Source: Desulfocapsa sp. (GTDB lineage Bacteria > Desulfobacterota > Desulfobulbia > Desulfobulbales > Desulfocapsaceae). Taken from it: a stretch of DNA of 47,477 bases. Positions 16,401-25,478 of this stretch are shown piece by piece. A model generated the notes under the pieces. The model ran no database searches, was not told where the DNA came from, and saw only the letters and a program-made list of their open reading frames with translations. The stretch covers positions 1-47,477 of the forward strand of contig JAFLJS010000029.1 of NCBI GenBank assembly GCA_022712895.1, written 5' to 3'. Positions within the stretch are counted from its first letter, which is position 1. Each line of letters starts with the position of its first letter. The position numbers and the translations under genes were made by a program.

Positions 16401-17603
16401 ATGGATGTTTTTGTTGCAAGACAACCTATTTTTAATAAGCAAAAACATATTTTTGCTTATGAGTTGCTGTTTCGAACAGGCATGTCTAATGCTTTCCCGG
16501 ATTTGGATGGTGAAACTGCCACATCCAGTTTGCTTTCCTCCTCTTTTTTTACCGTCGGTATTGAAAAAATATCCGGTGGAAAAATCGCATTTATTAACTT
16601 CACTGAGGAGCTTCTGTTGCAAGGTACTCCCGCCATGTTTCCGCCTGAAAACATTATGGTTGAGGTTCTTGAAGATGTGACACCAAGTGAAGAGGTTACT
16701 GAGGCATGTAAAAGTCTTATTGCTAAAGGGTATGATATTGCTTTAGATGATTTTGTATTTAGTAAGGAGTGGTTACCGCTGGTCAAAATAGCAAAGATCA
16801 TAAAAGTTGATTTCATGCTTAGCAGTATTGAGGACATAGAGCAGATTGTTGCAGCTGTTAAGCCCTATAAATGTAAATTGCTGGCTGAAAAAATAGAGAC
16901 TTATGATGAATTTCAGCTGGCACTGCGTATGGGATTTGAGTATTTTCAAGGCTACTTTTTTGCCAAGCCAGAAATTCTGAAAAATAAAGATATCTCCAGC
17001 TCACAGCTGACGCTTCTCCAGCTTATCACTGAAATAACCAGGGCAGAATTTGATCCTAACACGCTCGAAAGATTAATCAATCAGGACGTTTCAGTATCCT
17101 TCAAACTCCTTAAATATTTGAACTCGGCGTACTATTCCCGTGTTTCCCCTGTTTCTTCAATAATACAAGCCATAGCGTATCTTGGAGAACGTGGGGTACG
17201 GCAATTTGTCTCTCTAATTGCTACCTCAAAGTTGTCTGAATCAAAACCGGATGAGTTGATTCGCACGTCAATCATTCGTGCACGTTTTCTTGAACAGATG
17301 GCAGATTCATTGGGCTATAAAAATTCCAGCGATTATTTTATGTTGGGACTGTTTTCCCAAATCGATGCAATGCTCGATAATTCTATGGAGTATTTAATGG
17401 AACAGCTTCCATTAAATACAGAAGTAAAGGATGCTCTTGTTTCCCGGAGCGGGAAAATGTTTCCCTTTATACGTTCTATTGAATGTTATGAACTCGGTGA
17501 ATTTGCAAAGTTTTCTGATATTATTCAAGAGCTTGGGCTGGAGTCTGAAAAAATACCAACTTTTTATATGGATGCAGTGAGTTGGGCAGATAGCTACAAG
17601 TAA
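16401..17603 (+). CDS. EAL-HDOD (YuxH-type) signalling protein
   Basis: A 400-residue protein with an N-terminal EAL-like domain (1-195) and a C-terminal HDOD domain (about 200-395). The start MDVFVARQPIFN, then FAYELLFR, is typical of the YuxH family. The EAL signature is degenerate (ELL), so c-di-GMP hydrolysis is unlikely; LDDFVF and KVDF mark later EAL-type strands. HDOD features include VSFKLLKYLNSAYYS and IAYLGERGVRQFV. ATG at 16401 follows GGAGA. Such proteins are linked to motility, stress or CheY-type control, and several other signalling genes lie upstream. Confidence 0.9.
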   Translation: MDVFVARQPIFNKQKHIFAYELLFRTGMSNAFPDLDGETATSSLLSSSFFTVGIEKISGGKIAFINFTEELLLQGTPAMFPPENIMVEVLEDVTPSEEVTEACKSLIAKGYDIALDDFVFSKEWLPLVKIAKIIKVDFMLSSIEDIEQIVAAVKPYKCKLLAEKIETYDEFQLALRMGFEYFQGYFFAKPEILKNKDISSSQLTLLQLITEITRAEFDPNTLERLINQDVSVSFKLLKYLNSAYYSRVSPVSSIIQAIAYLGERGVRQFVSLIATSKLSESKPDELIRTSIIRARFLEQMADSLGYKNSSDYFMLGLFSQIDAMLDNSMEYLMEQLPLNTEVKDALVSRSGKMFPFIRSIECYELGEFAKFSDIIQELGLESEKIPTFYMDAVSWADSYK

Positions 17604-17725
17604 ATGCCGCTACTATTTTCCCATTCCTCTTTCACAACTCTCTTTGCAAAAAACACTCAAGCTCAGTATAGTAGCATCCTCGCAAAAGTAGGAAAACACA
17701 CGATACTCATAACTTTGGTTACCCA

Positions 17726-19474
17726 ATGCTTCAAAAGAAATTTGTTCAACTTCAAGACTGTTTAAAAACATATACCATCGATCAGGACAAAGCCATCAGT
17801 CCTGAAGAAACTGTTGCCAGATTTAAGCAGAAACTGGAAGATCTCAACCTGGATATTTTAAAAGAAGTCAAGCGGATAGATAATGGAAGACTCGGTATTC
17901 CAGTTTATTTTTCTGTCTGTGGTGAAGATGCCCGAGCAATGACGGGGACAAAAAAACAGATGGGAAAGGGGGCCTCGCCTATCCAGGCTAAAGCTTCAGC
18001 CTGCATGGAACTGGCGGAACGGTTTTCCTTTTTCACTTTTAAAAATAATCCAGATAACTTTCTGTATGGTGACTATCAAACAATGCAAGAGCAGGGACAT
18101 CCCGTTCTTCCACTGCATTACCTGTTGCAATCAGTCCATGATAGTGAGCATGATGAAAAATTCATTGAAGAAGTCCTGCATGGAATACCAATGCAGTGGG
18201 CCTGGGCCAAAAATCTGACCCAGGATACAGAGGTACTTATTCCTTTCTCATGGTTTTTCGCGATCAATGAATTCAATGGTCCTTCAGCAGGAAATTCATT
18301 CGAGGAAGCTGCATTACAGGGCATTTGTGAGATAGTGGAACGCCACGTATGTGCGCTGGTGAATCACAAAAAACTGAAAACACCCCTTATTGACCATGAA
18401 AGTATTAAAGACCCGGTCGCCCGAGAAGTTGTCGCTATATTTAAGAAGAATGATATAGAACTCTATCTAAATGATTTTACACTGGATACGGGAATATGTA
18501 CCATTGCGGCCCTCGCCATAGATAGAAATACCTTTCCTGAGACAAGTGAAATTGTGTATACGGCAGGTACCACTCCCGACCCGGAAAAAGCACTTATTCG
18601 TGCAGTGACAGAAGTTGCACAACTTGCAGGTGATTTCAATTCAGGGTCAAACTACGTAGCTTCAGGGTTGCCAAAACCTTTAAACATGGATGAGGTTGCC
18701 CATGTACATGCAAGTGGTGAGAGTTGTGCCATGGATGATATTGCGAATCTTGGAGATATAAATATCCGTGTGGAAGTGGAAAACTGTCTTGAATCACTTC
18801 AAAATATTGGCATGGATACCTTTATGCTTGATGTCAGCCATCCGGATTTGAAGATCCCTGCAATTTATACAATCGTGCCTGGGGCACATTTTCGTGAGCG
18901 TTCCATGATTAACGATGTGGGACTCTTTGCTGCCAAATTACTTGTTGAGATGGTTGATGATCCACAGCAACTTGAAGAAAAACTTGCTCGACTTGAAACA
19001 ATCATTCCAGATGCGTATTACCTGCATTTTTACAGAGGACGTAATCTGTACGAAGCTGGAGAGGCTACGCAGGCACTTCAACATTTTGAACAGGCATTAC
19101 GTGGGAACCCGGAAGCAGAGGATCTTCCTTATATATACTCCTATATGGGAAATGCCTATAAAGACCTTGAGCAGTACGATCTGGCATTGGATATCTTGCG
19201 TAAGGGGTTGGATGAGGACGAAGAACGCTCAGATATTCATAATATGATTGGTGTCTGCCATTTTAAACAGGGTAACTTTGCTGATGCTGTGAAAAGCTTT
19301 GAACGTGCAGTTGAGCTCAATCCTGTGTCTGCCATGGATTATGCAAATCTTGGTGTAAATCATCGAAAACTCGGGAACATTGATCAGGCCATTCATTTCT
19401 TTACTCTTGCTTTGTCGCTGGATGCTGATATCGAGTTTGCCAGAATACAACTTGCTGAATTGATGGCAGGATAA
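17726..19474 (+). CDS. YcaO-domain protein with C-terminal TPR repeats
   Basis: YcaO enzymes use ATP to activate amide backbones, in RiPP azoline/thioamide formation or as helpers of other modifications. In this 582-residue protein the YcaO domain spans about 55-405. ATP/Mg-binding motifs are visible: ACMELAERFSFF, the LQGICEIVERH motif and RAVTEVAQL. The C-terminal 150 residues hold about four TPRs (FYRGRNLYEAGEATQALQHF, YIYSYMGNAYKDLEQYD, MIGVCHFKQGNFADAVKSFE, NLGVNHRKLGNIDQAIHFF). The E. coli YcaO linked to RimO-dependent S12 modification also has a helical C-terminus, so a ribosomal role is possible. No TfuA, radical SAM partner or precursor peptide was seen beside it. The next gene, waaF, starts 13 bp later. 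Confidence 0.85.
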   Translation: MLQKKFVQLQDCLKTYTIDQDKAISPEETVARFKQKLEDLNLDILKEVKRIDNGRLGIPVYFSVCGEDARAMTGTKKQMGKGASPIQAKASACMELAERFSFFTFKNNPDNFLYGDYQTMQEQGHPVLPLHYLLQSVHDSEHDEKFIEEVLHGIPMQWAWAKNLTQDTEVLIPFSWFFAINEFNGPSAGNSFEEAALQGICEIVERHVCALVNHKKLKTPLIDHESIKDPVAREVVAIFKKNDIELYLNDFTLDTGICTIAALAIDRNTFPETSEIVYTAGTTPDPEKALIRAVTEVAQLAGDFNSGSNYVASGLPKPLNMDEVAHVHASGESCAMDDIANLGDINIRVEVENCLESLQNIGMDTFMLDVSHPDLKIPAIYTIVPGAHFRERSMINDVGLFAAKLLVEMVDDPQQLEEKLARLETIIPDAYYLHFYRGRNLYEAGEATQALQHFEQALRGNPEAEDLPYIYSYMGNAYKDLEQYDLALDILRKGLDEDEERSDIHNMIGVCHFKQGNFADAVKSFERAVELNPVSAMDYANLGVNHRKLGNIDQAIHFFTLALSLDADIEFARIQLAELMAG

Positions 19475-19487
19475 AAAGGTAGCGGAT

Positions 19488-20663
19488 ATGTCAGCGAAAA
19501 ACTCAATTGACCATCTTAAGCCTCAGCAAATTCTGATCCGTTCCACCAACTGGATTGGCGATGCAGTGATGACTACGCCTGCCGTACACACCATCAGAAA
19601 AAATTTCCCTGACGCTGAAATTACAATGCTGGCCGTGCCCTGGGTGGCTGATATTTTTCGAATGAGCCCGGATGTGGATAAGCTGTTTATCTATGATAAA
19701 AAACATCTGTATCAGGGGAAGATGAAGGGGCCCCTAAAGCTCGCCAAAGATTTGAAAAGTTTTGGTTTTGATATGGTATTTCTCCTGCAGAATTCATTTG
19801 AAGCTGCTTTTATTGCAAAAATGGCAGGAATTCCTGTACGTGCCGGCTATAAACGTGATGGTAGGGGGCTTTTACTTACCCATGGAGTTACAATAGCTGA
19901 GGAAACCAGAAAAAAACATCATGTGCATTATTATCAGGATATGTTGGCAGCCCTTGGGCTTACACCGGGGTCAAATACATTACGCCTGCCTATCCTTGCG
20001 AGCCTGGAGGCAAAGGCTGAGGGGTTTGTTGATTGTTTAAGGCATCAAAACCCAATCTCTCATGTTGATTTGAGTCAAATGGATGAAAATCAGGGCTTGT
20101 CCCAGATACAATCTATGAACGATGACAGAGTTGCAATTCCTGTTATTGGCTTTAATCCGGGTGCCGCTTTTGGACCGGCTAAACAGTGGCCAGTAGATAA
20201 GTTTGGTAAGTTAGCTGAGCTGATCTGTGATAATTATGGGGATTCCGGCTGTGTGGTCATGGTATTTGGAACTGATGCTGATTCTGAGGCCGCGACTTCC
20301 ATTCTTCACGCATCAGAACGTACTCCATATCATGTGCTCGATATGACAGGGAAGACAAGTCTCAAACAGGCAATGGCATTGATTAAATGCTGTGATGCTT
20401 TTGTGACCAACGATTCAGGTCTGATGCATGTTGCTGCAGGGCTGGGTACGCCGAGTATTGCAATATTTGGGTCAACCGATCATATTGCGACCGGGCCGTT
20501 TTCAGAAAATTCAATAATCTTAAGACGAGAAATAGATTGTTCGCCTTGCATGCAAACCCATTGTCCAAAAGGGCATTTAAAATGTCTTGAGTCTATTAGT
20601 GCTGAGGATGTGTACAAGGATCTTGCAAGAATGCTTTCAAAAAATCTACTTGCTGTATCATAG
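19488..20663 (+). CDS. waaF: ADP-heptose:LPS heptosyltransferase II-type protein
   Basis: A GT9-family glycosyltransferase that adds heptose to the LPS inner core at the cytoplasmic face of the inner membrane. The N-terminal motif RSTNWIGDAVMTTPAVHTIR and the C-terminal NDSGLMHVAAGLGTPSIAIFG are hallmarks; the pre-terminal CSPCMQTHCPKGHLKCL is also typical of WaaF. The length of 391 residues is slightly above usual (about 350), partly from an insertion near residues 180-205. It is followed 5 bp later by gmhB, which makes a precursor of its donor, so the pair forms a heptose unit. Confidence 0.92.
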   Translation: MSAKNSIDHLKPQQILIRSTNWIGDAVMTTPAVHTIRKNFPDAEITMLAVPWVADIFRMSPDVDKLFIYDKKHLYQGKMKGPLKLAKDLKSFGFDMVFLLQNSFEAAFIAKMAGIPVRAGYKRDGRGLLLTHGVTIAEETRKKHHVHYYQDMLAALGLTPGSNTLRLPILASLEAKAEGFVDCLRHQNPISHVDLSQMDENQGLSQIQSMNDDRVAIPVIGFNPGAAFGPAKQWPVDKFGKLAELICDNYGDSGCVVMVFGTDADSEAATSILHASERTPYHVLDMTGKTSLKQAMALIKCCDAFVTNDSGLMHVAAGLGTPSIAIFGSTDHIATGPFSENSIILRREIDCSPCMQTHCPKGHLKCLESISAEDVYKDLARMLSKNLLAVS

Positions 20664-20668
20664 AAACA

Positions 20669-21247
20669 ATGACAAAAAAAGCAGCCGTATTTCTTGACCG
20701 TGATGGCACCATAAATGAACAGATGGGGTATATTAACCATCTCTGTCGGTTTCATCTCCTCGCCGGCGCAGCTGACGCAATTAAAAGACTCAATGATGCT
20801 GGTATTCCTGTGGTTGTCGTCTCCAATCAATCAGGTCTTGCCCGAGGCTACTTTCCTGAAGAACTGCTTACAGCGGTGCATGAAAAGATGCATTCACTTC
20901 TTGCAGAGAAGGGCGCTCGGGTTGATGCAATTTACTACTGTCCACATCATCCCGAAGCAAAAGAAGAACGGTTTCGAGAAAAGTGTAACTGTCGTAAACC
21001 ACGGCCAGGGCTCGTTTTACAGGCAGCTGAGGAGTTAGGCCTTGATCCAAAAAAGTCTTTTGTGGTTGGTGACAGATGGTCTGATATAAAAACTGCTGCT
21101 AACTGTGGAGCCAGATCTATTCTCGTTAGGACAGGGTATGGTCGGGGAGATGAACAGTACATTGGATCTTCGCAGGAAATACAGCCTCATAAAAAATGTG
21201 ACGATTTGTCGGGCGCTGTAGACTGGATTTTAACTCAAATTGGCTGA
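20669..21247 (+). CDS. gmhB: D-glycero-beta-D-manno-heptose 1,7-bisphosphate 7-phosphatase
   Basis: A HAD-type phosphatase in ADP-heptose synthesis. The 192 residues carry the nucleophile motif FLDRDGTINE (D10, D12), the SNQSG motif, the zinc-binding loop CPHHPEA...CNCRKP that distinguishes GmhB, and the acidic motif VGDRWSDI. It follows waaF by 5 bp, and the AraC-type gene follows by 2 bp, so all three may be on one transcript. Confidence 0.94.
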   Translation: MTKKAAVFLDRDGTINEQMGYINHLCRFHLLAGAADAIKRLNDAGIPVVVVSNQSGLARGYFPEELLTAVHEKMHSLLAEKGARVDAIYYCPHHPEAKEERFREKCNCRKPRPGLVLQAAEELGLDPKKSFVVGDRWSDIKTAANCGARSILVRTGYGRGDEQYIGSSQEIQPHKKCDDLSGAVDWILTQIG

Positions 21248-21249
21248 CG

Positions 21250-22092
21250 ATGATGCTAAAATCTACGAGCATTGATTTTAGCGACTCTTTTCCTGAAGTT
21301 CAGGAGCTCAGCCATTCCAAAACCAATACTGCTAAAACGTTTACTCCTCGATTTGAGGATAAAAACTGGACTTCTATTCTCTATATAGAACGTGGTAATT
21401 TTCAGATTCGTTATGAAACCGGGGAACTGCTTAGGGCGCAAGGAGGTACATTTTATTTTCACCCTCCCTTGTCATTGAAATACCAAACAGAAGATAAAAC
21501 AATTACCCCTTATTCCATGTACCATCTTGCTGTAGATCTATCCCTTGGTAATCGATCCCTATTTTCGTCGCATACTGCTGATGAGCAAATAATTCGGCAA
21601 ATCCCTGAAAAGCCATTTGTCAGAAATGCTGCTCCCTTAATGGTAGACTCATTTAAAACTATTTTGGTGGAATATAAGGAGCAGAAAGCTGGTTATCTTG
21701 TTCAGATAGAAAACTCAATTCGACAAATTGTAATCTCTGCCATACGGAGTGGAAATATCCGAGAAGGCGTTTCTGTCACTCACTGTAAACATATAGAAGT
21801 AGTTGATACTTTTCTTGGGGAAAATATCGATTTTATGGGGCCCGTTGAGCAACTTTTCGATTTAATGGGAGTGAGTAGAAGTCATGGATACGATCTTTTC
21901 CACAAAACATTTGGTATAAATCCAAAAGATTATATTATTCGAAAAAAAATTGTTTTAGCAAAACAGATGCTGCTCGAAGGAAAAGCTGTTACCACCATTG
22001 CCTTCGAACTAGGTTTCTCCTCCAGTCAGAATTTTGCGACTATATTCAAAAAAATCACCTGTATTACTCCAAGCCAGTTCAGAAAAAAATAA
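21250..22092 (+). CDS. AraC-family transcriptional regulator
   Basis: A 280-residue regulator with a cupin-like N-terminal sensing half (YIERGNFQIRYETGELL, GGTFYFHPPLSL) and a C-terminal AraC DNA-binding domain (about 180-280). Two helix-turn-helix units are visible: LFDLMGVSRSHGYDLFHKTF and VTTIAFELGFSSSQNFATIF, ending ITPSQFRKK. ATG at 21250 or 21253 could be used. It is the gene before the ATP-grasp and KamA-like genes, across a 273-bp gap, and is therefore their likely regulator. The ligand is unknown. Confidence 0.88.
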   Translation: MMLKSTSIDFSDSFPEVQELSHSKTNTAKTFTPRFEDKNWTSILYIERGNFQIRYETGELLRAQGGTFYFHPPLSLKYQTEDKTITPYSMYHLAVDLSLGNRSLFSSHTADEQIIRQIPEKPFVRNAAPLMVDSFKTILVEYKEQKAGYLVQIENSIRQIVISAIRSGNIREGVSVTHCKHIEVVDTFLGENIDFMGPVEQLFDLMGVSRSHGYDLFHKTFGINPKDYIIRKKIVLAKQMLLEGKAVTTIAFELGFSSSQNFATIFKKITCITPSQFRKK

Positions 22093-22298
22093 TCGATCAT
22101 CCTGCCTGCTTTTTTCTCTATGTACTTGCGATTAGCACATGATACTCAGCTGACGGCAGAAGTAGAAGAGCCTTGATGCTAATGTTTTGAAAAATTTATT
22201 GTACAAAGCTGAACGCAATTCGCTGAAATACGGAATAACTCTATCGTTAAGATATGCAGTTTTAAAGCTGTCTTCCCTTGAGGAGAGTTATACTGTTT

Positions 22299-22322
22299 AC
22301 CGGTTAAATACGTATCACCGGT
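22299..22322. promoter_or_regulatory. Pair of ACCGGT palindromes upstream of the ATP-grasp gene
   Basis: ACCGGT at 22299-22304 and again at 22317-22322 lie 18 bp apart, 44-67 bp before the ATP-grasp start. Each is a perfect palindrome, so this could be an operator for the AraC regulator or another factor. The rest of the 273-bp gap (22093-22365) shows no hairpin or RNA that I recognise. Evidence is the spacing only. Confidence 0.25.
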
Positions 22323-22365
22323 ATTGAAAACTGTTATGGAATTTTTTTATAGGAAGTGGGGTACA

Positions 22366-23784
22366 ATGGAAATTGCTACAGATCAGGAAATCTTATTCTC
22401 CAACTTCAAATATGATGCTGATATTTATTATTTCTTTTATTTGGGTGACGTCAAAGCATATTATCTGAATAGCTTTATTCAAGATGTTTTACAATCAAAA
22501 ACAGGGCAAAGAAAAGTTCAAATAATTGCTGTGATCCCCGATGTTTTAAATCAATACGATTATCAAAATATCATTGTAATCAATCCTGTTATACAAGAGT
22601 ATAGTAATTCCTCAACAGCACAAACAGATAGGGAACATTCCAACATCAGTTGCAGAATCAAATCTTCTGTCTTTATGAAAGCAGTTTCCAGCAATCCTCA
22701 GATCCGAAAGCTCATACAGTTGATTCTGACAAAACAAAGTAATCTGTTTATTTATCTCTTTGAATCCGTAGCGGAAATGACCCTTGATGAGATAAGTGGT
22801 GTTACTGTCCTTGGGCCTGATAAAGTTCTCTGCAGAGAAATAAATAATAAAATCGTTCAGTACAAGCAGGTGAGCGGACAGATTCCGACAGCTGAACACT
22901 GCTTTTGTGATGACACTGCTTCACTCATTACCAGTACTAGTCAAAAACGTAAGACATGGGACGATGGTATCTTTATAAGTTGCGCCTACTCGGCTGCGGG
23001 TGCAAATTCTATTGTCACAAACTATCAGCATGAGGTGGAAGAATGGTGCAGTAACAAAGAAGGTCCATTTCTTTTGTCTCGTTTCATTCCGCATACCCTC
23101 GATCCAACAGTACTTGCCGTTGTTGCAAATGAAAATGATGTCTATATAGCAGGTGTTGCTGATCAGGTTATCGAAAATGGAAACAGGTTTATAGGCTCAA
23201 CGTATCCCTCTGTTGCATCCCTAAAACAAAAAGAATTATTGCATCAATATACTGTTACCGTCGGCCAGATGCTCGGTCGTCAAGGATATCGTGGTATATT
23301 CGGTTGTGATTATATAATCGCTGATGATGGTACCATCTACTTTATAGAGATAAATGCTCGTAAACAAGGCACTACTCTTGAGTTTTGTTATACTTTGGCA
23401 CAGGCGTTACCCGATGGTTCACCAATGCTACCTGAGCTTGAATACTATGCCGTAACAGAAAACCGTTTTCCTGATAACAGTGTCGAGTTAAATTTAACTT
23501 ATGATCAGATAAATTGGGGGACCTATAACTTTAAAATTTTTGAAGAGAAGTTAACCACGGGCTATGTACCACATAATTCTTATGAGAGAGTGTCATTTGA
23601 GAAAATAGCACAGGGGTGTCTGAACAATGATTTCGTAGTTCTTGAACATGTAGGGCTCGGGGTTACAGTATTGCCAGGAACGTTTCTGGCACGAGTTGTG
23701 TCAGTTGCTGACAGTATAGCTGATATGGAAATAGGGCTGCGGCAAGGTGTCGATTTTATAAAACAAACAATTAATGAGGCTTAG
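22366..23784 (+). CDS. ATP-grasp domain protein, predicted amino-acid/peptide-type ligase
   Basis: About 472 residues. ATP-grasp enzymes couple ATP cleavage to joining a carboxylate to an amine or thiol through an acyl-phosphate. The core is at about 165-370; the metal-binding strand is visible as GCDYIIADDGTIYFIEINARKQ (the E-x-N motif), and FLLSRFIPHTLDPTVL precedes it. The N-terminal 150 residues are unlike families I know, and a C-terminal region (about 390-472) follows. I chose ATG at 22366 because AGGAAG lies 9 bp upstream; a TTG at 22324 would add 14 residues. The KamA-like gene follows after 52 bp, so the two probably act together. Substrate unknown. Confidence 0.75.
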   Translation: MEIATDQEILFSNFKYDADIYYFFYLGDVKAYYLNSFIQDVLQSKTGQRKVQIIAVIPDVLNQYDYQNIIVINPVIQEYSNSSTAQTDREHSNISCRIKSSVFMKAVSSNPQIRKLIQLILTKQSNLFIYLFESVAEMTLDEISGVTVLGPDKVLCREINNKIVQYKQVSGQIPTAEHCFCDDTASLITSTSQKRKTWDDGIFISCAYSAAGANSIVTNYQHEVEEWCSNKEGPFLLSRFIPHTLDPTVLAVVANENDVYIAGVADQVIENGNRFIGSTYPSVASLKQKELLHQYTVTVGQMLGRQGYRGIFGCDYIIADDGTIYFIEINARKQGTTLEFCYTLAQALPDGSPMLPELEYYAVTENRFPDNSVELNLTYDQINWGTYNFKIFEEKLTTGYVPHNSYERVSFEKIAQGCLNNDFVVLEHVGLGVTVLPGTFLARVVSVADSIADMEIGLRQGVDFIKQTINEA

Positions 23785-23836
23785 AAAAATATTCAGAATG
23801 TTACTCACTTTATTTTGAATAATTCTACGATAAAAA

Positions 23837-25432
23837 ATGGATAATTGCTCCAATAATTCTACCATTCAAGCTGGTTCATTTGATAGTTACACTCAGGAAC
23901 TAATCGATGAACTTTGCTCAACGTTGCAAGATAGTCGTGAACCAAACCATGATGAGCGCAAGGAAATAGCCGATCTTTTTGAAACGGCAGCAAAAAAGGA
24001 TCTTACAGCTCCTATTATTTTGCTCTTTGAAAAGTTACTGGATTTTCATCGCAATCGAAAAATTGATATAGAAGGGCTCGGCTTTGACTGCAGTGAACTT
24101 ACGGGATTAGCACTTAAACACCAAGAAATAGATGAGCATATGGTTTCTGTCGGTGGTCGGCTTACCCGGGCTTTACCAATTGCTGCTGATGCGAATGACC
24201 GGGTTACTGAGTATTTACAATCCAAGACCGAAGAGGCACCCAGTGGTATCGAGCTCTGGCCACAGATTCAAGAAAATATTGAAAGAATTAAACACGAATT
24301 GAATATGAGTGATGAGGAGTGGGACAAACCGTCAGGACAGCTCAGAAATGTTATTGATTCTGTTGATACCCTTGCTCGGTTGATAGATCTCCCTCCCAAA
24401 GCTGCTGAAGCAATAGGCAAGATTACTAAAGCTTACCGAATGCGCTTAACTCCTTATTATACTAGTCTAATTATGCCAGGCATGGTGAACGATCCCATCA
24501 TGTTGCAATCAATTCCAACCGGTGAAATGATAAATAATGCAGGTATTGAGATACCTCCTGTTGCGGCAGACCATTCCCCTGCACGACTGGTGGACCAATT
24601 TTATCCAAGGGTCGTAACTATCAAATCAACGAATATGTGTGCAATGTATTGCACACACTGCCTCAGGCTTGCACATATCGGCAGAAAAGACAATGTGTAC
24701 TCAAAAGAGGCATATGGTGAGGCCTTGGATTATATTCGTAATAATGACCGCATTAGAGACGTACTTATCACTGGTGGAGATGCCTTTGTTCTTCCTAATT
24801 CTATTATTAAATATATTTTATCAGAGCTGGATTCCATTGACCATGTCAAAATGAAACGAATTGGAACGAGAATTCCAGTGACCATGCCCATGCGTGTTGA
24901 TGATGAATTGCTCGATATCCTGGAAGCGAGTAATGATAAAAAACCCCTTAGGGTTGTTACACAGATCAATACAGCTCGGGAAATAACTCCCGTTTCACGA
25001 GACACTTTCAAGAAAATTTCCAAACGGGTTTATGCGGTATTAAATCAGGCTGTTTTGTTAAAAGGAATTAATGATTCACGAGTTAAGATGTGGAAATTAT
25101 GTGAAACCATACAGGAATCTTACGTGCGACCTTATTATATATTTAACTGTAGTTATAGGAATCCGCAGTTTAAACACTTTCGGGTTCCACTGGAAGTCGG
25201 CAGGGATATTGTTGAATCAATGTACGGCAATATTTCTGGTGATGCCATTCCCAGGTATATTTCAACTGCAGGCGGAAAAATCCCCATGCATCGAGATAAT
25301 GTTATAAGCAGTGATAGTGATGGAAATTATACCCTTAGAAAACCATGGAATGGCGAAGAAGTACAGTATCCTGATGCAGATATGGAACTGTATAACAGTG
25401 CCGGTTTCGCTTTTGCTGAATATCAGGAGTAA
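23837..25432 (+). CDS. KamA-family radical SAM / PLP aminomutase with altered substrate pocket
   Basis: 531 residues; the C-terminal 330 match lysine 2,3-aminomutase (KamA/AblA). The radical SAM cluster motif is C268-x3-C272-x2-C275 (CAMYCTHC). R277 matches the carboxylate-binding Arg134 of the clostridial enzyme, and K481 in AGGKIPM matches the PLP lysine. The positions of Asp293 and Asp330, which hold the lysine side-chain amine, are here S439 (NCSYRN) and S476 (YISTAGGK); their 37-residue spacing is kept, while the Gly loop is two residues shorter. In glutamate 2,3-aminomutase these positions are Lys and Asn, so this enzyme probably acts on another amino acid. A 200-residue helical N-terminal extension is unassigned. 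It follows the ATP-grasp gene by 52 bp. Confidence 0.82.
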   Translation: MDNCSNNSTIQAGSFDSYTQELIDELCSTLQDSREPNHDERKEIADLFETAAKKDLTAPIILLFEKLLDFHRNRKIDIEGLGFDCSELTGLALKHQEIDEHMVSVGGRLTRALPIAADANDRVTEYLQSKTEEAPSGIELWPQIQENIERIKHELNMSDEEWDKPSGQLRNVIDSVDTLARLIDLPPKAAEAIGKITKAYRMRLTPYYTSLIMPGMVNDPIMLQSIPTGEMINNAGIEIPPVAADHSPARLVDQFYPRVVTIKSTNMCAMYCTHCLRLAHIGRKDNVYSKEAYGEALDYIRNNDRIRDVLITGGDAFVLPNSIIKYILSELDSIDHVKMKRIGTRIPVTMPMRVDDELLDILEASNDKKPLRVVTQINTAREITPVSRDTFKKISKRVYAVLNQAVLLKGINDSRVKMWKLCETIQESYVRPYYIFNCSYRNPQFKHFRVPLEVGRDIVESMYGNISGDAIPRYISTAGGKIPMHRDNVISSDSDGNYTLRKPWNGEEVQYPDADMELYNSAGFAFAEYQE

Positions 25433-25478
25433 TGAGAGAGGAGTAGTTGTATCCTTTTTAGTGTAGCAGGACAGGAGT

